From: Amphiura filiformis
Lineage: Eukaryota > Echinodermata > Ophiuroidea > Amphilepidida > Amphiuridae
Reading direction: 5' to 3'
DNA length: 64,000 bases
Assembly (NCBI RefSeq): GCF_039555335.1
Contig: NC_092628.1
Span: forward strand, 81,618,315 to 81,682,314
In this document: positions 10,901 to 22,900 of the stretch, in pieces
Layout: every line of letters starts with the position of its first letter
How positions within the stretch are numbered: position 1 is the stretch's first letter
Position numbers and translations under genes: made by a program
Notes under the pieces: generated by a model
Seen by the model: only the letters and a program-made list of their open reading frames with translations
What the model was told of the DNA's origin: nothing
Database searches by the model: none

Positions 10901-13900
10901 CGAGGCTATTGAAACTTGGTAGAAATAAAGAGTGTATTACCCTGCACCTATTCCTTAACTATTGTTTACTATTCTCTCACTTTGTGGAAATGACACAGCT
11001 TTTAACATGTATTCGGAGGTAATGCATATTTTTTACCAAACCTACCTTTGTGCCATTTAGAATTTCTGGCAGCTAAACACAATAATAAAGATGTCCGAAT
11101 ACAATGCATTTCAGTATTGGACATATCAAAGCTTGTATCAATTATGCATTTATTAGTGATTTCCATTTTTAAAGATATATCTAGTGCTATGAAAAATTGT
11201 ATTCGTAGGTAATGTAAAAAATACCACTCAAAAAATGATCACAAAAAATTCATAATTATGTACAAATATGTGAAACATTGAACAGGCAATCTTTGAATAC
11301 ACAACTTTCAGGAAATCAATTTAGATTCAATCCAATGACTTCTTTTCATAACTGATTTAGATGTTTTTAAAAATACCTTAAGAAATATTTTGAAAAAATG
11401 GGTAAAAATAGCATGTTTTGGGGTCTCTGTGTCTAAATTTTTTCACAGAAGGGGTCTTATTATATATATGGCGCAAGCGTATGATCAAAGCGAATAAACA
11501 CAATATAAAAACGAATGTCAATTGATTAATACTTTTAAGTTATGGCCCTGAACATGCCGTGTACACTTTTCGTTGGATTCGACCATATATTTACCTCCGT
11601 AATTTTCAGCTGTTGCTACTGCAGCCTTCATCAGCGGAATGACCCGATCGTGCACTCTTGAAGTGTGACGTAATGACCGGGTCATTTTTGGACACTTCGA
11701 CCATGATCCAAGCTGACGGCAGCTTAGAAATCAAAATATACCGTAAGCCAACGCACACGGATCAATATTTGCATTTTTCGTCCAATCACCCATTAGAACA
11801 CAAGTTTGGTGTAATACAGACTCTATTCCATCGTGCAGAGACAGTGATCACCAACCCTCAAGTGGTTGTTGAGGAAAAGGAGCACATTACACAAGCTCTC
11901 TCCAAGTGTGGCTACCCGCCATGGGTCTTTGGCAAAATCAATAAGCCCAAGAGACAAAGTTTTCTCAAGATCAGGTTTCTAGAACACAGACGTCCTAGCA
12001 CAACTTTGTCTGAGGTTTCCAAACATATCCACATAGAGTCACCAGGCCATCACGTCGACTGTAGACAAAGTACCATCCACATCAGGGCCAACCAACCATC
12101 TCTGAACAAAGACGGAGGGCGCTACAAGTTACCAAAGTCTATGACCCGGTCATTACGTCACACTTCAAGAGGGCATGATCGGGTCATTCCGCTGACGAAG
12201 GCTGTAGTAGCAACAGCTGAAAATTACGGAGGTAAATATATTTGTATTGAGATCAAGAGTTTAAATCTTTCTAGATAGCACCAGTAAGTTTCCCCATAGC
12301 ACCCTCATTCATTCTGATATTTCCATGTTGCATTCTTGCCACATAAGTATGCGTACGCATGCAAACCAATGCAACGCACAAACAGTGATGCTTAGATATT
12401 AGCGATAACTTATTTTAATTTATTTTGATAATGCATTTTGGGCTATTTTTACTCATTTTTGGACTTAAATCGCTAAGACAAATGATGCAAAAATATGCAG
12501 CATAACTCTGTGTATGATTAGCTTTGCAAAAACGCAATTTGCAAAAGCACTACCACCCTTTGAGTTTTTATCACGAAAAGTTTTCCAACTTAAGTCCAAT
12601 CCAGTTAGAAAACATTGACTGTAACTGATCACACACATATACATATAAATTTGACAGGAGAGTAACTCACATGATTCTGTGAAGCTGGCCTGATAACCTC
12701 TGTGCTTCTTCCTTCAGTTGATGTTCCCACTCTATCAAATCATCATGTTCCTGGTGCACCTGTACCTGGTGATAAAAATACAGTAAAAACTTGATAGTTA
12801 GCATATGTGCTTACAATCGAGCGCTTTTAAAACATGCAAACATGAAGTGCCCATCCACAAAAGTGTTTTGAGCATAATCATCGATACACATAGTTATATA
12901 ATAAACCTGCAAATTTGTGTCTCAATCCCATTAGCTCAGTTGGTAGAGCACCGTACCGGACTTTGGTACAATTTCATGTTTTCAAAAGTGCTCGATAGTA
13001 AGCACATATGCTAACTATCAAGTTTTTACAGCATATAAACAACTTAAATTTAACAAGGAGATGCTCCAAGAAAATTTTTTCCAAAGAATTATGTTATTCT
13101 TTTTCTTTGAAATTTAACACTTTATGAAATCATTCTGACCAGAGAAGATGAGAAGAAACATCTTCTCTGTTCTGACACATTGTTTAAAAGAAAAGAGCAA
13201 AAAATCAAAATACACAGGCTTCGGAGATCCTCTTTTTAGTAGCAAGATGGCATATTCATGCAAAAGGGTCAGCAAGGTCTACTACAATCAAGGGTAATTG
13301 TGACCTGCTCAAACAAAATGAGTATAAAGGTTTCATACCACTAAATCCGCCTGTGAAGCGGTTTCCGGCAAAAGTTAACACGCCTATAGTCCCAACTTTG
13401 CATACAAATTGTGCAAAATTGGTGCAATAATAACAATTTTAGTGTTGAAAATCGTGTTTTACTAGAACTTGTGAATGTGATCTCTACTAATTTGAAAAGA
13501 AAATGCAAAAATTTGAGTGATGTTTACGATGATGAGCGCATGAACACATGAGGTCAAAACGCTGTTAGCAGTTGGACGTAAACATGGGAAAATCAGGCCT
13601 TTTTATATAGCGCTAATTTTCTCAAAAAGTAGACCTAAAATGTTATGTCATTTTCAGATATGTTATGCAGAATTTTGTTCTGATTAAGATGATATCAAAT
13701 ATGTATTTCAAAGATAGAGGTAACTCGACTTATGGCTTAAAACATGACCCCTATTTTGCACGTAAAGTCTATGGAAAACTATTTTGTGTTATGTACCCTA
13801 AAGTTGCAAGTTGGTAGTTTCGAGACTGCTGGCTGCTAAACAGATATTCTTTGTTTGACGCGCACCTGTAAATGCCATTCTGTATGCCAGTAGTATGTCC

Positions 13901-16900
13901 TTTGTGAATGGGCCACAACATGCACATTATAGGACATTCACAAAGGACATTCTACATGTACTACATTGTACATTGTACATGTGTGCATCAAACACAAACC
14001 ATCAACTTAGCAGCCTAGAGGTCTCGATACTACCACTTTGCGACTTTACACTCATTTTGTGAGAGCTAGCAGGTCATGATTGTCTACTACCTTAGTTGGC
14101 TCTTGTTGATTGAGCATAGTCTGCATCTCATTAAGCTTATCTACAGTCTTCTGGTGTCCCATCCATTCTTGGTCCAATTGTTTGGTAAGAGTCTTGCATC
14201 TTTCTTGCAACACGTTTTCATTCTTCATCAGCACATCATTCACATCTTCTGTAGCCTTTCGAGACTGATTTGAGTCATCAAGGGCAGTAAGGGTCTGAAA
14301 TGAACAAATATCAAAACATAAACATCGAACGTGAAAGATTCACTAATAGAAAATTGTGATAATAGTTCACAAAATTGACCAACCTGTCCCTGATGGAAGT
14401 TTGATTTATCATACGAAGGTTGGAAAAAACAAACAAACTGAGATTTGATGCTCTGTAGTTGGCCTAACTATACTATTATTGTACCATACAAAGAGACAAG
14501 TTTCATAATACTCAGAGAGTGCCAGTGTTCAAGCTGAACTGACTACAATATTGATTCACACCTGCCACATTTGACATTCAATTGAACTTTTTTTGGTAAA
14601 TCCCATAATTCATTGCGGGTAGACCTGAGATGAAGTCACGCCGATGCACACATCGTTTAGCAAACAGCATTACTGCGCATTGCAAGTCACTGCAGTGAAA
14701 CATGGGATTTACCGAAAAGGTCACGGTTCATGACCTCAAATTGGTTATATGATCTACACTATGAAATACAAATAAATATAGGTGTGTCAGTTATAATCTG
14801 AAACAGTTTAGTCTTCCCTTCAAAATGGCTGCTTATCAAATGAAACATGGCACACTCTATTCTAGACTTACTCCATCAGTCGTCTACACTGTGCATGTAC
14901 TTGTGTTATGATTTGTAGTGACGACTGAATAACTTACAGTTCATACAGTGTTGGACTCACAAAAATATTCTCTTGCGACTTTGGTTGTGTGCCATAGCGC
15001 GACTGACTAGTGGCACACATGTACCGTGCCATTATGACAAAATCACGCTCTGAAGTTTTTAAGATAACAAACCCAGTCAAAAGGTCAATTTGGACACAAC
15101 TGCACAGTCTCAAAGCATCAAGAATCCTGTTTCAAAGTCTGTCACTTTATTCCACATAGTTTTCTCAGTCGATCGTCACCCCAGACAGTTGACGAATGAG
15201 GGCAGCAGTCTACACTCTATTCAGGTTGATGCCATTATTACCTTTGCCAACTGTGCTTGTAGTGTTATCTTCTCTTCATGCCATCTACTCAGTGTTGTAT
15301 TGACCATTTCTTCCACCGTTTGTTTCACTGCTGTCTGCACAGCAGACACTTGGTGATGCAGATGATGGAGTTCTTTGTCTTGAAGGGAATACTTGTTACG
15401 GAATTGTTGCTCTGCTTCACGAATCTCCTCTACTTCCTTGTGGATGGCAAGCAGTTTGACATCAACACTGCTGGATGTGCTGCAATTAAAACATCACAAT
15501 ACAACAATAGTATAGTCAAGGGCACATACTTTTATGATTAAAAAAGAAAAAAAAAAACTTCTTTATTCTCTATTTACAAACAGCTGTGAATGACTTGGAA
15601 GCCATTCAGATATTTTAGGATAAAAAGTCCATAATGAACACTTCTTTATTCTCTATTTACATACAGCTTGGGAACCATTCAGATGTGTATTTAGAATAAA
15701 AAGTCCGCAACATTTTTGAATAACTGAAGACACGCAAGATATTAGGATTGGGATTAGGTTTTAGGGTAAAGATTATTCTTCAAGCTTAGGAAAAGATTAG
15801 CATTATGATTCTAATAATAATTTAAGTTGCTCTTAACAGTCTTTGTGAAGGTAGATGGAAATAAATATTAATTTTTGACTACTACTACAGCTTTAACCAA
15901 GTCCAAGCATTACCCATCTGTATTTTAGCAGCAAACTTAATATAAGACCCTGTTTACACAGAGCCTGAAGTCAACTTTATTAAATTTGAACTAGCCTTTA
16001 TTTGTGTGTAAACAGGGTCATCATGTGTTGAACTTGACTTCCGAAGTTGACATCTAATGATAACCTGGAACAACTTTTATCTAATTCATACTCGACTTCA
16101 AACTTGACTTTTGCAGCGTAAACGAACAAGCAATTAGAAATGAAGTTCAAAATGGTTATTTGAAGCATGAGCAAGTGATGACATTAAGGGGGGACTACAC
16201 CCCTCAATAAATTTGTGTCTATTTTTGCATTTTTCTCAAAAACTAATAACACAGTGGTAACAAAAGTTATGTATATTATAGGGGCAAGGAATACAATCAC
16301 TACATTGGAATTTCAGTGACTCAAGACAAGCGGTTTGTTTTTTATGATAAGAAATAAGGTACCGCTAGGATGTACCTCATTTCCTATCATATATACTGAA
16401 CCGCTTGTCTTGAGTCACTGAAATTTCAGTGTAGTAATTCGATTCCTTGCCCCAATAATATACATAACTTTTGTTACCAGTGTGTTATTATTTTTTGAGA
16501 AAAATACAAAAATAGTCACAAATTTATCACAGGGGTGTAGTACCCCCTTAAAGTCAAATTCATAATTTATTTTGAAGTCGACTACCGTTTAAACACCCCG
16601 TCAACAAATAATTTATGCTAATCCTTGGTCACAATTGAACTTGACTTCTCTCTTCTAGGGGAAGGGGCTTCTATCTGTCTAAACAGGGTCTAAGATTCAG
16701 GTTGTTCTCAAAAGCTGTCCTTTCATGCAATATATTGCATTATTATGTTTTCAGGGTTATTAGGAGTTAAGAAAACCTAATAATGATAATATTGGATGGC
16801 TTATTTCGCATGATACCATAACATATCGGATTAAGTCATACAAATATCGAACTCGCCGTTGGCTCGTCCGATATTTTTATGACTCATCCGATATGTTATG

Positions 16901-19900
16901 GTATCATGCTCAGCCATCAATATTATATCAGTATTTGTCCTAGTCCTGGTTGGGGAATGGATGGAGAAACTTAATTACGATTAATTACCTGAATCGCTTT
17001 TGCAGCAGCTTATTTCCTTCCACATACGATTCAAGTTGTTCTTTCAGCCTTTTCTCAGATGCAGCAGCTTGTTTAGCATCCTCTTCTATCTGCTTCAGTC
17101 TACTCTCTAACTCCTCTTGCTTTCTGTCATTTTCTTCATCCTTGTTTGTCATTGTTTCTTGCTTGTCTACCATAGCAGCTGCAAATTGCTGCTTCAAATT
17201 CTGTATAGTTTCTTCTTGGCTTGTCAGCTGGCCATGAGCCTCCTCTAGGTCTGATGAAAAACAAATAAACATAAACCATCAGGACTTACGCAAGAAAACA
17301 TTAGGAATTTACAGTTAATTTATATTTTAACAATAAGTCTGCTTAAATCAGCTAACTTTCTCATTACAAATACTGAGAAAAACCCATTATACTGTTTTAC
17401 TCCCTTAACACTTACAGACATCCTTAAAGTCTTGATAACAGATTTGTTCTACAAAAATATACACAGGCCACAATTAACCCTAACTAATCTACACAAATCC
17501 TGACTACGTTTTTGAGACATTTGAAAGCTCAGTTATGCTAAACCAACTTAAACCTACATGCACCCCCAGACAAACGAGAACCTAGACCAATGACTTTGAC
17601 TCGCGTAGTGAAGCCGACACTGCTTAGCAACGAATTTGACAAGGGCGCATACCGGACGCAAACAAGCAGACATGTTAGCGTCTATGGAACATGTTGCATT
17701 TGACGCGGCGATAACGAGCGCAGTAATCACGCATAAGCAATGCGTCGAACATGTATGCGATATTTCTCCGCGCCTAGTAACCCCGTCAATCCGTCAATAT
17801 CACCTTGGATACGTGGCTTCACCTCCCGCTGTGGTAAAGGATGGGCAGTAATAGGTCTAGGTGGTATGTCTATGCATGCACCCATATATCTGCATGTTAA
17901 CCCTAGTTAACCTACACTAATCTGACTAAGTTTTGAGACATTTTAATGCTCAGTTATGCTAAACCAAGTTAAACCTACATCAACCCATTTATCTGCATGT
18001 TAACCCTAGTTAATCTACACTAACCCTGACTGTTCCTTAACAAGTTGTTTCTTCTCTACTAACTGGTCCTGTATCACCTGTTTTTCTGACCTAACCCTAG
18101 TTAACCTACACTAACCCTGACTAAGTTGTACACATTTGCGATGTAATTCCCTAACAAGTTGTTGAGTCTCTTCTAACTGGTCCTGTATCACCTGTTTTTC
18201 TGACCTAACCCTAGTTAACCTACACTAACCCTGACTAAGCTGTACACATTTGCGATGTAATTCCCTAACAAGTTGTTGAGTCTTTTCTAACTGGTCCTGT
18301 ATCACCTGTTTTTCTGACCTAACCCTAGTTAACCTACACTAACCCTGACTAAGCTGTACACATTTGCGATGTAATTCCCTAACAAGTTGTTGAGTCTCTT
18401 CTAACTGGTCCTGTATCAACTGCTTTTCTGACCTATCAATGGGTAATGTACATAAACTTGTAAACTTACCTGAGAAAGAAATACAGTTATGCTGATTTAT
18501 TCATACATTACATACTTGCAGTAGTTTGATAAGTAACATGATGTCTTATACTACACTATTTTCTATATCGGACAAAGACAGGAATTGGGACAGAAATATA
18601 GATGTTTGGAGCACATTTCACAGTAGCTTGACAAGGTAATGGTTAAATTAACCAATGCAGGCAAAAACTACCCCTACTCTGTGTTGTGCATCAAAAAGTG
18701 CAAAAGGTGTCTTCTTCTGCTCATAACTTCAAGTTCAATGGTAACATGCAAAACAAGTATCAGAATAGAGAGTTGTATTCTGAGTACTGTACACCTACAT
18801 GAGCCTTACCAAATGCTATATGGTCATACCAATGGATGAAATGATAAACCATGTGTCTTTAAAATCTGTGCATACTTTTACTACATGTGGCAACTGCCTA
18901 AACAATGGTTGACAACCTTTCCCCATCTTAATGTCAAATTACACTACCTGGTAAAGAATAACAGCTAGATTAATCAACTTCATCGGCCCGAAATCATAAC
19001 AACAGATTACGCACTAAAAAGGTCAAAGCTCTGTTTGGGCTTCATGAAGGGCCACAAAGCCCCACATAATATCCTTTATTAAACACTACCAGCTATAATA
19101 TTGCAAATGTCCACTTTGACTGATTTTAAATCTTCCACCTTGCCCATCACCGTTCTTTACCTGTTGTCTTCTATATCCATCTCTAGTTTAGCTCTTTGTT
19201 GTAATTGTTCTGCCAACACCTCACTATAACGCTGCTGCAGGTCACTTATCTTGCAATCTTTATCTTCAAGGTCTTTCAAGGTTTCCAACTGTACATCACG
19301 CAACTGATGGAGCTCCTAGAACAAAGTCACACAAATACTTCCTTAGTGTCTTACAAACTATCCAATAATAAAATAAAATCCTACATTCATTGAGCATTCA
19401 AAGGTTTTTCAACCTAGACTGGGCCCAACATTATCCATTTGCAACACAAGATCCCTGATACTTCCCAGATCGAACCAGCAACAAGACTGTCATGACAAGT
19501 TGATCTGAGCAGAGTCAGAATAGCAGTGCATGCACTATGCACTGCTATTATGCAATACCACAACCTTCTGAGTGATCATCATCAATATAATTTTGTAATA
19601 AATCTATGTTATCATTGTTTTATCTGTAGATTTATAACTACTGAAATGTTTGGCCACGACCTGGACTGAATTCTCTGGAACATAGAAAAAATAAGACTTG
19701 ACCAACCTAACCCATTACTGGACTTCCAAACCCAGATCAGACCGAGAATTAACACCCCATCCAGTCCAAGTCATTTATAATTGTACTATTCACCGTTTGC
19801 ATGGATCCGCCATCTTGCTACCAAAACAAAGTTCTCCCTGCATACGCATGCGCAAAATGTGCATATATTTGTTTCTCACGCTTTTCTAACAATGCGCCAG

Positions 19901-22900
19901 AAGGCTTTTGCAAAGAATACACAGTAATTAAAGCATGCATTTGACAGGCATACTCAACACACTTTGCCGGTAGAACTTTGTTTTGAGATGACCGTGCGAT
20001 GGTTGAATAATAACTCCTACCTGCCAAAGTTTGAGTTCTGCTACTGGATCAGCATCTTTCTTCTGTTGCATCTGATTAACCAATTGTTTGTCTCTGGTTG
20101 CATCTACTTCACTCATACCAGTGTCTTCCATTTCTACACAATCCTTTTGTTGGACAAGATGATTGATTTGATCTTGAAGTGTCTGTGATAGGAAGGCAAT
20201 ATATTGATGTTAATATAAAGTAATTATACCAAGTTCAGGATTTCTAAAAAGCAAAATTAGACAATGTCTCCATAAATATATTAATGAAGAGTTCATATGC
20301 AAAAAAACAACACATCCATTTTTCTCAATTTGAGATAATAATAGAAAAAACTTGTTAAATATTGAGAACATAATAAGAAAATTTATATATTTTGGATTTT
20401 TGAAAGTAGGGTGTCAATTTAACGTTAGAATTATAGGGCAGATGTTGGTTGTCTTAACTCAAAAAGTTTGAAAATGGCATATATCAAGTTGTGCATGATT
20501 ATGCACATGTTTATTGATGGAATCAGTAAACTTCAACAATCTCTTCCACTTCCATTTTGAGATTTGTGACCTTATATTGTGGCTTGTCTCTTTGTTTGAA
20601 TTATTCTACTTCATCCTCTTCATCTTGACGATAAGCAAGAAAACAGGTGTCTACTAACCTCAAGTTTGTCGTTGTATCTTCCCAATTCTGTATCTGTATG
20701 TTGTTGTCCAGCCTTAAGGTGGCCAAGCCAATCTTCCAAACCATCAATGTCACCCATCTACAATGTTAAATCATTGAACAATAAATAAGTTATACATCTG
20801 GGGAGTTATAGTTTAGGCTTTTCTAATCTTTTTAAAGACAGATTAGCAATTCTCTTGGTCGGGGTTGTTCAATCTATTGCACTTACCCACTTCCCATGTC
20901 TGTCAAAGGGGACACCCTTGTGAAATCCCTATTTGTTTGTACAGGGCCTTTCAGTTTAAGTCAATTTTCTCAGAAAATACCAATTTGCTTTGTCTTTGGT
21001 AATATTTAAAGTTGATTTCCCTGATAAGAAATCAAACTTTTGGAATTGTTTCATCAAGAGGTATTTATCTGATGGCATGTTTTGTGATTTCCCCCATTGA
21101 GTGCAATGGTAAGTGTCCCCTTCGTATCTGAGGCGAGATGAAACAGCCAAATCTCAGCAAAAGCAACTCACGGTATCTCGATTGCAGAAAAAAGATCGCC
21201 GGCGCTCATCGCTATCTGGGAGTTTCCACCGTTGGTGGCGCTATACACACAGTGTCATAATGTAAACAAAACGTAATAAATCCTCTCGCGTAAATGTTGA
21301 CAAGGTCCATTTAGTGAACTGTAAAATCAAATATATGAGTTGTATACTGTTTGTGATGGTTTGAAATAAAATTGTATTGTTATTTGAGTTTATTTGGAAG
21401 GTTTTTGCTGCATTTTGACTCGTTTTTTTCTTTTTAAACTTTTAGAAAATGTGGCGGTTCGATGTATGTGACTCATATTCATGGTGTCATATATACTTGA
21501 AGGCTTTAAAACATGCTGTTATCAGTTGTTATATTTTTTAAAGTCCAGATAATCATTTATTTATTAATATTTCACTTGATAAATATACTTTTTTTTTTTT
21601 TTAAACGTGAAAAACAGTGTATTGCCATGAAGTTCAAATAAAATATGCCTCACGTGAGGTACCGTCCTTTTTAACTACGTCATCTTGTTGCCACACTCCA
21701 CTTTGTATTGATTAGCGCCCAAAGATGACGTATTGCTATACTTTTTGGGTGTTTTTTTTTCATAGATCGGTTAGATTCATTCTGTGTTTACGAGAATTGG
21801 GCGTAGAAACGTAATTTGTGTACCAGTAAACCACCTAATCATGCTAATTGTGCGACAATACAACCGGAATACAATCAATGATTGGCGCTTTATTTATAGC
21901 AGCCAAGATTTGACGTTTAATTTGATGTTTAGCAATAAAAAATTAATAAAACATTAAAGGCGATGTAATAATATTTAGCCAAGTATGGTCGTTTTAAATA
22001 AAATAAACGCTTCTTTTAATAGTAGAATAAAGCCGACTTATTGTTTAGGAAGTCTTTATTTGATTACTTCACCTGGTAGTATTAGTAAAAAGGGATTCCC
22101 TATGTTGTTGTTTATACCCGGGCTCGGTCATGTCTGGCCTAGAAAACAACAGGTGCGCGTACATTGTATACATGACGGTGAACGCAAACCACCTGTAGCT
22201 ACCTGTGACATGCATCGTGTACGAGTAGACATACTGTACACGTGAAGCATGCTCTTGTCGTCTGACCAGTTTGAACATCAAACGAACGAATGCATTCGAT
22301 TTTACGGTCCAATTTTGCTGTACCATTAAAGGATAAAATGCTAGAATACATCAGTGACACCCGGCAGTGACATCAATGGTCATGGCAGTGATGCCGGCAA
22401 ACTGTACCGCCGCCGACGAGTGGAAATAATTCAAAGATCCACAATTGTCTCACAACCATGAAACATGCACAAATTCTCTGATCACCAGATTTTGCACACG
22501 TAATATTATGAGAATATCAAGAAATGAAGGAGACGTATATGACACAGACAGTATAAAAAGTAAGTTCCACTTCCATGTATATCTTAGTTTAAAACTTTAG
22601 TTTCAGCTCTCTCAACATGCTCAAGTCAAGTTTTAACATGTTAAAATAACGTTTACAATGTAGTAAGCTTACAATTACATGTACATGCTCAAGCAATTGA
22701 ATGAGGGGTGGTGCAATAATTATTTAGGGGCTGGCATTTTCTTGGAAGGGGGTCACAAATATGTCGGTGACCGAGTCAATTTTTTATGACCCCCCTATCG
22801 CGGCAAAATTTTTCGACCCCCCTATCGCGGGTCGAAAAATTTTATGACCCCCCCCTTCCAACTACACAGACTCAAGAAAAATTATTCATTGGCTGGAATT

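Larger units (their letters stand above)
11589..12237 (+). mobile_element. Penelope-like element fragment with inverted ends
   Basis: 649 bp bounded by ATTTACCTCC and GGAGGTAAAT and flanked by ATAT on both sides (11585-11588, 12238-12241). About 94 bases at each end are inverted copies of each other. The uninterrupted target (GACCATATTTGTATTG) exists, inverted, at 8716-8731, so the boundaries and the 4-bp target duplication can be read directly. The interior encodes the end of a Penelope-type reverse transcriptase and a shortened C-terminal region. Confidence 0.8.
8690..12274. mobile_element. Old inverted-repeat element, interrupted
   Basis: 8690-8755 is the inverted copy of 12242-12274 joined to 11558-11588 (shared words AGAAAGATTTAAACTCTTGA and ATGGTCGAATCCAAC). 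The right arm is split by the Penelope insertion at 11589-12237. The 13-base word GATAGCACCAGTA occurs directly repeated at 8641-8653 and 12274-12286; it could be a remnant target duplication, though the left copy is 37 bp from the arm. The interior is non-coding as far as I can see. Confidence 0.6.

Noticed and set aside
17465-18340. Interstitial telomere array
   Set aside because: TAACCC occurs only as part of a longer degenerate TAACCCTAGTTAACCTACAC word, not in tandem hexamers.
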